From assembly GCF_002796605.1 (NCBI RefSeq), contig NZ_CP024923.1, forward strand, positions 248,001 to 312,000: 64,000 nt of DNA, read 5' to 3'. Shown piece after piece: positions 27,470 through 35,726 of the stretch (position 1 is its first letter; each line of letters opens with the position of its first letter). A program made the translations under genes and the position numbers. This DNA is from Sphingomonas psychrotolerans (GTDB lineage Bacteria > Pseudomonadota > Alphaproteobacteria > Sphingomonadales > Sphingomonadaceae). Under the pieces are notes generated by a model. The model was not told the DNA's origin and made no database searches. It saw only the letters and a program-made list of their open reading frames with translations.

Positions 27470-28378
27470 TCATTTCGCCAGCGGCGCGCGCTCTTGCTCC
27501 AGCCGTTCGTCGAGCGCCGCCGCGAAATCGCCCGCATAAGTGCGGCAGGCGCCCGGATCGATGAACGGATTGGGCTTGGCCCCTTGGTCGAAGCGCCGGC
27601 GCTTTTCGTCGCCGCCCGACTGGCTCGGATGGGCGCTGATCAGGATGTCGCAGGGCATGCGGCGCATGATGGCGAAGGTCCGGCGAAACGACGCGACCAG
27701 CCACGCATGGCCAGGATCGGAAAAGCGATAGTCCTGCGGCGCCGCTGGGTTGAAGCTCGCGGCGAAGACGATCGTGCGGCATTGGCGCCCTTCGCAGCTT
27801 CGCCAGGTCCAGCTCGTGCTCCCGCGGGTGTGCCCCGGCGTGGCGCGCGCAGTGACCGTCACCGCGCCCAGCCGGATCCGCTCGCCGTCGCGCACGGTCC
27901 GCAGCCGCGAGACGGCGGGGAAGGGTGTCAGCCAGCGCGCCTGCGCGTCGAGGGGATCGGTGCCGCCGCGCAACACCGCGGCCGCGGCCGCGCCCGCCAC
28001 CACCGTCGCGCCGCTGTCGCGCGCGAGGGCGGCGATGCCGCCGGCGTGATCATAATGCGGCTCGGTGCTGAGGATGTACTTCACATCCTCCACGCGAAAG
28101 CCGAGCTTGCGGATATTCGCCTCGATCGCCCGCACCCCTTGCGGGACGGCGCCGTCGATCAGGATCAGCCCCGCGCCGGTATCGATCAGCCCGACATTGA
28201 GGCCTTCGAAGCCGACGAGATGGAAATTGCCGAACACGCGGATCGGTGCCTGCGGCCCCAGCCATTTCGCCGCGCTTTCCGGGGCGATCGGGCGGAGCAG
28301 CGGGTCGTCGGCCTCCTGGGCCGTTGCCGGTGACAATGCGAACAGAGTGGCGGCGAGCGCGACGCGACCTGGCTTCAT
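27470..28378 (-). CDS. subclass-B3-like metallo-beta-lactamase with Glu in the zinc site
   Basis: A 302-residue secreted protein: signal peptide MKPGRVALAATLFALSPATA, then the B3 N-terminus (WLGPQAPIRVFGNFHLVGFE). The zinc motif that is HxHxDH in ordinary enzymes reads EPHYDH (residues 106-111), so the first His ligand is Glu; His183 lies in PGHTRGST and His250 in ISAHPSQSGG. Variants with Glu here (often called B3-E) have been reported in sphingomonads. It may hydrolyse penicillins or cephalosporins in the periplasm, or may have another substrate. Start at 28378 behind AAGGAG. It sits immediately outside the island, so it belongs to the host chromosome. Confidence 0.85.
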   Translation of the reverse strand: MKPGRVALAATLFALSPATAQEADDPLLRPIAPESAAKWLGPQAPIRVFGNFHLVGFEGLNVGLIDTGAGLILIDGAVPQGVRAIEANIRKLGFRVEDVKYILSTEPHYDHAGGIAALARDSGATVVAGAAAAAVLRGGTDPLDAQARWLTPFPAVSRLRTVRDGERIRLGAVTVTARATPGHTRGSTSWTWRSCEGRQCRTIVFAASFNPAAPQDYRFSDPGHAWLVASFRRTFAIMRRMPCDILISAHPSQSGGDEKRRRFDQGAKPNPFIDPGACRTYAGDFAAALDERLEQERAPLAK

Positions 28379-28556
28379 GACGGATACTCCTTGTTGACCA
28401 TCGGGAAGTGGTCTCGACAGGCGCCGCGGCGCAAACCACCATTTCTGGGAAGAGCCATTAGCCTGGCTCATGGCTCGTTTGCCGTGGATCCCGCAGGGTT
28501 GATGCTGCAGCGCAGCGCAACTAAGCCGCCGGTTGCAAGGCGGGGAGGGACACATC

Positions 28557-29441
28557 ATGCTCTGGGCAGGCGCGACGATCGCGGCGGCGGCGTTTCAGGT
28601 CGGCCGCAACGCGCTCCAGCGCGGAATGATGTCGCGTACCGGACCCTGGGGCGCGACCTTGGTCCGCTTTCTGTTCGGGCTGCCGTTCTCGTTGGTCTTC
28701 GTGGCGGTCGCCTTCGCCTTCACGCCGGACGTCGCGCCCCGCTTCGGCGCCGCCTTCTGGTGGCCGGCGCTCACCGGGGCGCTGGCGCAAGTGCTGGCGA
28801 CCGCGGCTCTGCTTCTCGCGATGCATTATGCCGGCTTCGCGATCGGGACGGCGCTGCAGCAGAGTTCGGTGCCGCTCGCCGCGATCGCGGGGCTGCTCGT
28901 GTTCAGCGACAATCTCTCCCCGCTCGGCTGGTCCGGAGTGGCGCTCACCACGCTGGGGCTCGCGATCCTCGTATGGCCGCGCCGGACCGGGGGCGAGGAG
29001 AAGCCGGTGCTGGGCGTCGCGCTCGGGGTCGCATCGGGGCTGCTGTTCGGGTTCGCGCTCAATGCGTTTCGCCACGCCGGGCTGCGGCTCGAGCCGCACC
29101 ACCCCTTCTTCGCAGCAGTGGCGAGCGTCGCGATCGTCCAGGCGGTGCAGGCCGGCGTGCTGATCCTCTATCTGCTCTGGCGCGATCGTCCCGCACTCGT
29201 CGCGGTGATCACCGGCTGGCGCGAATCGCTGGGAGCGGGGCTGTTCGGCGCGCTGGCTTCCTCTGGCTGGTTTTTCGCGCTCAATCTCGCTCCGGCGGCG
29301 GCGGTCCGCGCGCTGGGCGTGATCGAGATGCCGATCGCCGCGCTCGCCGGTCACCGCTTGTTCCGCGAGGGCCTCACTCTTCGCCAGATGCTCGGCGTAC
29401 TGATCGTGACGATCGGGGTGGCGCTCACCGCGGGGTTGTGA
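28557..29441 (+). CDS. EamA/DMT-family transporter
   Basis: A 294-residue protein with ten hydrophobic segments in two repeated halves of five, the drug/metabolite transporter fold (ATLVRFLFGLPFSLVFVAVA in the first half, VRALGVIEMPIAALAGHRLF in the second). These inner-membrane proteins export or import small metabolites; the substrate is not predictable. Start at 28557 with GGGAGGG upstream. Divergent from the metallo-beta-lactamase-like gene, with about 180 bp between starts. Confidence 0.85.
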   Translation: MLWAGATIAAAAFQVGRNALQRGMMSRTGPWGATLVRFLFGLPFSLVFVAVAFAFTPDVAPRFGAAFWWPALTGALAQVLATAALLLAMHYAGFAIGTALQQSSVPLAAIAGLLVFSDNLSPLGWSGVALTTLGLAILVWPRRTGGEEKPVLGVALGVASGLLFGFALNAFRHAGLRLEPHHPFFAAVASVAIVQAVQAGVLILYLLWRDRPALVAVITGWRESLGAGLFGALASSGWFFALNLAPAAAVRALGVIEMPIAALAGHRLFREGLTLRQMLGVLIVTIGVALTAGL

Positions 29442-29487
29442 TCGCGCCGGCACCGGATTGTTGCGGATCTGCAACGGCGTAACCGGA

Positions 29488-29516
29488 TTGTCATGCAAAT
29501 GTCTCGCAAGAGTCTC
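29488..29516 (+). promoter_or_regulatory. PhoB-box-like triple repeat
   Basis: Three 7-mers, TTGTCAT, ATGTCTC and GAGTCTC, are spaced at exactly 11 bp by two GCAA spacers. This matches the Pho box (CTGTCAT repeats with four-base spacers). It lies 125 bases upstream of the lipoprotein start. The first unit fits best; the third is weak. Confidence 0.6.
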
Positions 29517-29640
29517 TGAACTCTCGCGGACGAGTCACGCAAGCCTCCTAGCGCAGCGTTCGTGATCGGCAGGGGGAACCGAGTCGATCCCGTCCATTCT
29601 CGCCCACGCGCAAACCGGCATACGCCGGAACGGAGACTTT

Positions 29641-31278
29641 ATGGCCCGCTTCCAACGCCTCAGCCTTATCCTTTTGTCGAGCTGCGCCGCGCTCAGCCTC
29701 GCGGCCTGCGATGGAGCGAGCAGCGTCGCTTCCCCCGGCGAAGGCGCTTTCCCGCCGGCCGCCCCCGCCCCGACCCCGGCTCCCAGCCCGACTCCGACGC
29801 CCACGCCGGGTACGCCGGCCGCTGCGTGCCCGACCGGCACCGGCCAAGCGCTCACCGACGTCGGCACCATCGGCGCGTTCCGCATTTGCCGCCTGCCGAC
29901 GCTGATCACCAATCTGACGCTGCCGAGCAAGGCCGCTGCGCCGGGCGTCGCCTATGAGATCAACGGCCGCGTCGACGTCGGCGTCGATCGTGGTTCGCAG
30001 GGCCTGATCGGCCAGGCCGGCTCGTTCACCATCGGTGCGGGCGCGGTGCTGTTCGCCAACACCACCAATGCCGACAACGACTTCCTGATCGTCAATCGCG
30101 GTTCGACGATCAATGCGCAGGGCACTGCTGCCGCGCCGATCATCTTCACTGCGCAGCAGAACCTCGCCGGCACCACCAATGACGACAGCCAGGGTCTGTG
30201 GGGCGGCGTCATCATCGCTGGCCGCGCGCCGGTCGCCAATTGCATCGCCGGTGCGAACGACGCCGCCGGCAGCAGCACGACCTGCGAGAACGTCGTCGAG
30301 GGCACCGGCAACGCGCTCTACGGCGGCAACGCCGCAGGCGACACCTCGGGCGTGTTCCAATACGTCCAGATCCGCTATTCGGGCACCGTCATCAGCCCGA
30401 ACAACGAGCTTCAGGGCCTCACCCTCGCCGGCGTCGGCTCGGGCACCACGATCGATCACGTTCAGGTTCACAACAGCTCGGACGACGGCATCGAGATCTT
30501 CGGCGGTACGTCGCAGGCGCGCCACCTCGTGATCACCGGCGCCGACGACGACGGCCTGGACTTCGATGTGGGCTGGCGCGGTCTCGTCCAGTTCCTGATC
30601 ACTGCGCAGAAGCCGGGCCTGACCACCACCGACACCTATTCGATGGAGATCGACTCGAGCTTCGCCCCCGCGACCGGCGCCAATCCCGAGGACGCACTTC
30701 CGCGCACCTGGGGTCGGGTCGCCAATGCGACGCTGATCCAGACTAATACCAGCACGAGCAACCCGCTGGCGGCGATCCGCCTGCGCGGCAGCGCCGATCT
30801 GACCTTGGTCAACTCGATCCTCGTCACGCCGGGCAACTGCCTCGTCACCGAGGCCGGCACGGCCGATCGCGGCACTGTCCGCGCCGCCAACCCTGCATTG
30901 CAGGATCAGGGGCCGCCACGCTTCAACTCGATCTACTTCGCCTGCGGCACCGCGCTTACCCGCGAGAACACCGTCAACGGCCAGTTGATCACCAACGCCG
31001 AGCAGGCAGCGTTCTTCACGACGGCGCCGAGCTCGGGCAACACCACCGACGGCACTGCGGCAAACGCGCTGCAGAACGGCTATTTCCCGACAGCGACGAC
31101 GCTGGCAGTGGCGCCGTTCAACGCCGCATCGCTCAATTCGTCGGGCTCGGCCTTCCTGACCACCACCACCTATATCGGTGCGGTCAGCGGCCCGACGGAC
31201 ACGTGGTTCCAGGGTTGGACCTGCAATTCCAACCGGGCGAGCTTCGGCACGACCAGTGGCGCCTGCACTGGCTTCTAA
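29641..31278 (+). CDS. beta-helix-like surface lipoprotein partnered with a TonB receptor
   Basis: A 545-residue protein with a lipoprotein signal ending in the lipobox LSLAACDG, then a Pro/Thr-rich linker (PAPTPAPSPTPTPTPG) that would span away from the membrane. The main domain has short repeated strands with Asn, Thr and Gly turns (GSTINAQGTAAAPIIFTAQQ, DHVQVHNSSDDGIEIFGGTS, HLVITGADDDGLDFD), which suggests a right-handed parallel beta-helix. Such lipoproteins sit beside TonB-dependent receptors in Caulobacter and sphingomonads and may capture a nutrient at the surface. A PhoB-like box upstream and the receptor 87 bp downstream support a joint role in acquiring a phosphorus compound; that is inference. 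Confidence 0.75.
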   Translation: MARFQRLSLILLSSCAALSLAACDGASSVASPGEGAFPPAAPAPTPAPSPTPTPTPGTPAAACPTGTGQALTDVGTIGAFRICRLPTLITNLTLPSKAAAPGVAYEINGRVDVGVDRGSQGLIGQAGSFTIGAGAVLFANTTNADNDFLIVNRGSTINAQGTAAAPIIFTAQQNLAGTTNDDSQGLWGGVIIAGRAPVANCIAGANDAAGSSTTCENVVEGTGNALYGGNAAGDTSGVFQYVQIRYSGTVISPNNELQGLTLAGVGSGTTIDHVQVHNSSDDGIEIFGGTSQARHLVITGADDDGLDFDVGWRGLVQFLITAQKPGLTTTDTYSMEIDSSFAPATGANPEDALPRTWGRVANATLIQTNTSTSNPLAAIRLRGSADLTLVNSILVTPGNCLVTEAGTADRGTVRAANPALQDQGPPRFNSIYFACGTALTRENTVNGQLITNAEQAAFFTTAPSSGNTTDGTAANALQNGYFPTATTLAVAPFNAASLNSSGSAFLTTTTYIGAVSGPTDTWFQGWTCNSNRASFGTTSGACTGF

Positions 31279-31297
31279 GCACCGGAACGCGGGCAGC

Positions 31298-31324
31298 GGG
31301 GGCGGCGGCTTGGCCGCCGTCCCC
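31298..31324 (+). promoter_or_regulatory. intercistronic hairpin between lipoprotein and receptor
   Basis: A 12-bp stem (GGGGG CGGCGGC with GCCGCCG T CCCC, one wobble) with a three-base loop, followed by AAGCCTTTTCC. No proper T-run, so likely a stabilising or partial-attenuation hairpin in a shared transcript. Confidence 0.6.
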
Positions 31325-31365
31325 AAGCCTTTTCCGACGCCCATACCCCAACAGCGGATACCCCG

Positions 31366-34053
31366 ATGAAGAACCAGCTCGCCTTCGCCAGCCTTTTGGC
31401 CATCACGACCTGCCTCGTTGCGCCGGCCGCGTTCGCGCAGGCGGCTGACGGCTCGCCCCAGACTGCCAGCCCGCCGCCGGCGGCACAGGCGCCTTCCGAG
31501 ACCCCGCAGGATGCGGAGCAGGCGCCGGAGCGGGAAGTCGAGATCTCCGCACCGGGCGCCGGCGGCGAAGAATATGGCGACATCGTCGTCATCGGCCGCA
31601 ACATTCCCAATGTCGTGCGCAGCACGCCGCAGGTGGTGTCGGTGCTTTCCGCCGAAGACATTGCGCGGACCGGTGAAGGCGATATCGCCGGCGCGCTCCA
31701 GCGCGTCACCGGGCTCAGCGTCGTCGGCGCCGGCTATGTCTATGTCCGCGGCCTCGGCGACCGTTACTCGCTGTCGCTGCTCAACGGCCTGCCGCTGCCG
31801 AGCCCCGAGCCGCTGCGTCGCGTGGTGCCGCTCGACATCTTCCCGACCAGCGTGATCGGGTCGTCGCTGGTCCAGAAGACCTTCTCGACCAATTATCCCG
31901 GCGAGTTCGGCGGCGGCGTGATCAATCTCACCACCAAGGCGATCCCGGAAAAGTCGTTCATCTCGATGGGCGCTTCGGTCGGCTTCGACCTCGAGACGAC
32001 CAGTGAGCTCGGCTACACCTATGACGGCGGCAAGCACGACTGGCTGGGCTATGACAGCGGAACGCGCAAGACGCCCGGCTTCGTCCTCCAGGCCGGTGCC
32101 GATCGCGCGACGATCCCGACCAGCCAGGCAGTCAATCTGACCAACGCAGAGACGACCGTCCTCTTCGAGAACTATCACATCCCGCCCAATTTCTCCGGCG
32201 AGATGAGCCTCGGCGCGTCGACCGATATGGGCGGCGTCCGGCTCGGGGTGATCGCGGGCGGCGGGATCAATAACACCTGGCGCACTCGCGACGCGGTCTC
32301 CGGGGTGCGCAGCATTCCCAGCACGACCTTCCGCCGGGTCACCACCGATCACCGCGCGCTGGTGAACGGCCTGCTCGGCTTCGGCGCCGAGTTCGGCGAG
32401 CACCGCATCCGTTTCACCAATCTCTATATCCACGACACGCTCAAGCAGGGCCGCCTCGGCGCGGGCACTGCCGAGAATTTCGAATCGCCGATCGACGGCA
32501 AGGCGCCGGTGATGGAGCAGAACACCAACTGGTTCGAGCGGCAGCTGTTCACCAGCCAGGTCGTCGGCGAGTTCGATTTCGGCGCGCTCGATGTCGACGT
32601 GCGCGGCGCCTATGCCAATACCAAGCGCAAATCGCCTTATGAGCGCGCGTTCCGTTATCTCTACGACGCCGGGATCGGCGATTATCGCAACACTCTCAAC
32701 GGCGGCTCCTACGCCACTGTGGCGTTCAGCGACCTGAACGAGAATCTGTGGGCCGGCGGCATCGACTTCGCTTATGACCTGAACCTCGGGCGGCCATTCA
32801 GCCTGCAGGCGGGCTATGCCTATCAGGATACCGATCGCTCCTCCTACCGCTATACCTTCGATTATGTGATGCCGGGCGGCAGCGCGCTGCCGGATCCCTA
32901 TTCGCAGATGCGCCCCGATTTCCTGCTGTCGGACTATACGCTTCAGACCAACGGCATCGTGCTGCGGCCGTCGACGACCAGCCAGGGCGCACGCGCTTAT
33001 GATGCCGAACTGACCACCCATGCCGGCTATGCCCAGATCGAAGGCGAGATCGCCGACGGGATGCGAGTGACCGCCGGCGTGCGCTACGAGACCGCCGACC
33101 AGACGGTGGTGCCGACCGACAATCTGCCCGCGACCGTGCTCAGCAACGATTACTGGCTGCCTGCGGCAACGCTGACGTGGAACTTCGCGCCCGATATGCA
33201 GTGGCGCCTCAACGCATCGAAGACGATCGCCCGGCCCCAGTTCCGCGAACTCGCGCCGCAGCAATATCTCGATTATGATTCGGACCGCGTCTTCTACGGC
33301 AACCCGTTCCTCGTCGACAGCAAGCTGACCAACATCGAGGCGCGCTACGAGTGGTTCTTCGGCAAGGATCAGCGGATCACCGCGGCGGGCTTCTTCAAGA
33401 AGATCGAAGATCCGATCGAGACGGTGAGCTTCCAGGTCGCCGGCAGCAACAGCACCCAGATCAACTTCGCAAATGCGCCCGAGGCGCAGCTTTACGGCGG
33501 CGAGATCGAGCTGCAGAAATATGTGCCGCTCGATTTCATCAACAACGACCTGTTCACGAATCGCCGGCTCGTGCTGATCGCCAACTACACCTACACGCAT
33601 TCGGAAGTGTTCGCGGGCAACGAGCTGATCCGCGATCCGATCAACCCGGGGTCGGTGACGCGCCCGGCCAATCAGATATTCGTCTCGGGCCAGCCGCTGG
33701 TCGGCCAGTCGGACCATCTGGTGAACCTGCAGCTCGGCATCGAGGACACCACCAAGCTCTCGCAGCTGACCTTCCTGTTCAATTATGCCAGCGACCGCAT
33801 CGTCGCGCGCGGCTTGCTCTCGGGCGGGGGCTTGCCGCCGATCGTCGAGCGGCCTGGCGTCCGCCTCGATTTCGTGCTGCGGCAGGGCTTCAACGTGCTC
33901 GGCGGCGAGTGGGAACTCAAGCTCGAGGGGCGCAACCTCACCGGCACCCGCTTCGTCGAGTTCCAGGATTATGGCGGCACCACCGGGATCGCCGACACCA
34001 ACAGCTTCGATCAGGGCCGCATCTTCTCGATCGGCCTCAGCACCAAATTCTGA
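31366..34053 (+). CDS. TonB-dependent outer-membrane receptor
   Basis: An 895-residue receptor: signal peptide (FASLLAITTCLVAPAAFA), a Pro/Glu-rich linker, a TonB box-like stretch near YGDIVVIGRN, the plug domain (about residues 85-210; IAGALQRVTGLSVVGAGYVY, VRGLGDRYSLSLLNGLPLPS) and a C-terminal 22-strand barrel ending in the terminal Phe of SIGLSTKF. It imports a large or scarce nutrient using the proton-motive force. The lipoprotein upstream is probably its partner, with the pair in one operon behind the PhoB-like site. The substrate is unknown. Confidence 0.9.
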   Translation: MKNQLAFASLLAITTCLVAPAAFAQAADGSPQTASPPPAAQAPSETPQDAEQAPEREVEISAPGAGGEEYGDIVVIGRNIPNVVRSTPQVVSVLSAEDIARTGEGDIAGALQRVTGLSVVGAGYVYVRGLGDRYSLSLLNGLPLPSPEPLRRVVPLDIFPTSVIGSSLVQKTFSTNYPGEFGGGVINLTTKAIPEKSFISMGASVGFDLETTSELGYTYDGGKHDWLGYDSGTRKTPGFVLQAGADRATIPTSQAVNLTNAETTVLFENYHIPPNFSGEMSLGASTDMGGVRLGVIAGGGINNTWRTRDAVSGVRSIPSTTFRRVTTDHRALVNGLLGFGAEFGEHRIRFTNLYIHDTLKQGRLGAGTAENFESPIDGKAPVMEQNTNWFERQLFTSQVVGEFDFGALDVDVRGAYANTKRKSPYERAFRYLYDAGIGDYRNTLNGGSYATVAFSDLNENLWAGGIDFAYDLNLGRPFSLQAGYAYQDTDRSSYRYTFDYVMPGGSALPDPYSQMRPDFLLSDYTLQTNGIVLRPSTTSQGARAYDAELTTHAGYAQIEGEIADGMRVTAGVRYETADQTVVPTDNLPATVLSNDYWLPAATLTWNFAPDMQWRLNASKTIARPQFRELAPQQYLDYDSDRVFYGNPFLVDSKLTNIEARYEWFFGKDQRITAAGFFKKIEDPIETVSFQVAGSNSTQINFANAPEAQLYGGEIELQKYVPLDFINNDLFTNRRLVLIANYTYTHSEVFAGNELIRDPINPGSVTRPANQIFVSGQPLVGQSDHLVNLQLGIEDTTKLSQLTFLFNYASDRIVARGLLSGGGLPPIVERPGVRLDFVLRQGFNVLGGEWELKLEGRNLTGTRFVEFQDYGGTTGIADTNSFDQGRIFSIGLSTKF

Positions 34054-34072
34054 TCGGTTAAAAGGGGGAGGG

Positions 34073-34105
34073 GGCTCCGGCCGGGCAATGCCCGCCGGGG
34101 TCCTT
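34073..34105. terminator. probable bidirectional terminator
   Basis: An imperfect GC-rich hairpin (GGCTCCGGCCGGGC, AAT loop, GCCCGCCGGGGTCC) followed by TTTCT, between the convergent TonB receptor and dioxygenase genes. Confidence 0.55.
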
Positions 34106-34111
34106 TCTGCG

Positions 34112-34789
34112 TCACCAGCCCCAGGGACGCTCGCGGAACCACTGGGTGATCACGTATTTGGTGCCGGCGCGCACCTTCATCGCGTGGTGGATGGTCGAGG
34201 GATTGGGCGTGCCGTTGGCGCGCAGATTGTTCCAGGCGAGCACCTTGCCGACTTCGGGCTCGACCATCTTGTCGATCGCCTTGAAGCGCGTCACCCCGCC
34301 GGCCTCGACCTGGTTGAGATAGAGCATCACCGTCCACGTCCGCTGTCCCGAGACGCTGCAATATTTGTCGTAATCGGCCCCGGTCGGCTCGAAATAATCG
34401 GTGTGCGCCTTGAACTCCTGGCCTACATCGTAGCGCTGGCCCTGCATCGGCTCGGCACGCGCCGGGTCGAGCCCGGTCAGCGCGATGATCCGGCGTTTCA
34501 ATTCCACTGCCAGCGCGTCCTCGGGATCGAGATCGCAGGTCTCGCTGGTGCGGAAGGCATAGTCGCCATTGGCATCGGCAATCGTCGAGGGGCGACGCCG
34601 CGAGTCGATCTGGAGCATCAGCAACTGGCAGAGCTCGGGCTCGAGGAACTTCTTGCCGATGAACATCGCCACCTTGGGATTGGGCACGCGCTGGACGCCG
34701 GTCTGGCGCAGGAGGTGCTCGATCACGGGCTCGGAAGGATGGCCGCCACCGAAATTGGGGGGCGTGGCTTGCGGGGCGAGGGTCTGCAT
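34112..34789 (-). CDS. prolyl-4-hydroxylase-like Fe(II)/2-oxoglutarate dioxygenase
   Basis: A 225-residue enzyme of the P4Hc type. The iron-binding His and Asp are in FKAHTDYFEP, the distal His in STIHHAMKVRAG, and the basic residue binding 2-oxoglutarate in GTKYVITQWFRERPWGW. The double-stranded beta-helix core runs from about residue 110 to the end. It hydroxylates protein or peptide prolines or related substrates; bacterial targets are mostly unknown. Start at 34789 chosen by homology with the N-terminus of such proteins; the ribosome site is weak. Convergent with the TonB receptor. Confidence 0.88.
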   Translation of the reverse strand: MQTLAPQATPPNFGGGHPSEPVIEHLLRQTGVQRVPNPKVAMFIGKKFLEPELCQLLMLQIDSRRRPSTIADANGDYAFRTSETCDLDPEDALAVELKRRIIALTGLDPARAEPMQGQRYDVGQEFKAHTDYFEPTGADYDKYCSVSGQRTWTVMLYLNQVEAGGVTRFKAIDKMVEPEVGKVLAWNNLRANGTPNPSTIHHAMKVRAGTKYVITQWFRERPWGW

Positions 34790-34897
34790 CGCACGGATTT
34801 GCCAAATCCCGTCGCTTTTCGCCAGCGCGGCGTGATCAACATCGCAGCGTAACAAAAGCGCAAGCAAGCCGTCACATTGCGCGGGCAGTCGAGCAGG

Positions 34898-35608
34898 ATG
34901 GCCGTCGACACGCAGCTCGAAGCCGAAGTGCCGCTGGACGCGCTGGGCGTGCCGGCGCGGCTGGGCGCGGCGCTCGAGCAGGCCGCGGGACGGCTCACCG
35001 GGCTGATCGCGCTCGCCGGGCCGGGCGCGGCGGAGACCGCGGCCGCGTTGCATCGGCGCTACGGCATCGCATTGGGCGGCGTGATCGCCGACCGGATCGC
35101 CGCCAATCTGCTGATCGAGGCGGCCGATCGCGGGCTGGTGCTCGCCTGGTTCGACAGCGGCGATGCGGTCGGCACCATCCTCAACCTGCGGCGGCTGGCC
35201 AACGACCGGTTCGCGCTGGCCGCGGCACTGCGGCTGGTGATCGCGCAGCGGCTCGCGCCGGGGCTGTGCCGCGCGTGCCGCGAGCCGATCCAGGCGTTCG
35301 GTTCGCGCGCCGCTCTGCTCGGGCTCGATCCGGGTGCGATCCTGTGGTCGGCGCCCGGCTGCGAGCAGTGCGGCGGGAGCGGGGAAGGCAGCCCGGTGCG
35401 GATCTTCGAGGGTTTCGAAGTGGATGCGGCGATGCGCCGGCTGATCTACGACGGCGCGGACGCCCCGTTGCTGGCGCGTCACGCGTTTCTGTCGGCGGCG
35501 AATTTCGCCTCGGCGGCCCGCGCTTTGGCCCGCGAGGGCGTGATTGCGCCCGAGGCGGCGGTCGGCGCATCGCGCAATGATCTTGCGCTTCGCGAAAGCC
35601 CCCGCTAA
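34898..35608 (+). CDS. degenerate GspE/PilB-like protein with a zinc ribbon
   Basis: A 236-residue protein starting at 34898 behind GAGCAGG. The C-terminal half resembles type II secretion ATPases: VIAQRLAPGLCRACREPIQA, then a second Cys pair in SAPGCEQCGGSG, then RIFEGFEV and a helical end. In true GspE a Walker A box precedes this; here the corresponding place reads ALAGPGAAETAAAL, with no Lys, so ATP hydrolysis is unlikely. It is also far shorter than GspE (about 500 residues). No other secretion genes are near. It may be a regulatory relic or an adaptor; function unknown. Confidence 0.65.
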   Translation: MAVDTQLEAEVPLDALGVPARLGAALEQAAGRLTGLIALAGPGAAETAAALHRRYGIALGGVIADRIAANLLIEAADRGLVLAWFDSGDAVGTILNLRRLANDRFALAAALRLVIAQRLAPGLCRACREPIQAFGSRAALLGLDPGAILWSAPGCEQCGGSGEGSPVRIFEGFEVDAAMRRLIYDGADAPLLARHAFLSAANFASAARALAREGVIAPEAAVGASRNDLALRESPR

Positions 35609-35624
35609 GCGCCCATTCGTTCGC

Positions 35625-35702
35625 GGCGACCGTAGTTCAATTGGTTAGAGCGTCGGCTTGTGATGCCGGAAGTTGCGGGTTCAAGTCCCGTCGGTCGCCC
35701 CA
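35625..35702 (+). tRNA. tRNA-His(GUG)
   Basis: Acceptor stem GCGACCG pairing with CGGTCGC, the extra G at -1 opposite C73, anticodon loop TTGTGAT giving GTG, T-arm GCGGGTTCAAGTCCCGT, CCA encoded. Confidence 0.96.
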
Positions 35703-35726
35703 TTCTCCTTGGCCCGGAATTTTCCC

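Noticed and set aside
29548..33717. 1389-codon minus-strand frame
   Set aside because: Antisense shadow of the lipoprotein and TonB receptor in high-GC DNA; no signal, domain or ribosome site.
35673..35726. Longer N-terminus for the amino-acid dehydrogenase
   Set aside because: It would be encoded by the 3' half of tRNA-His; the TTG at 35727 gives the family's normal start.
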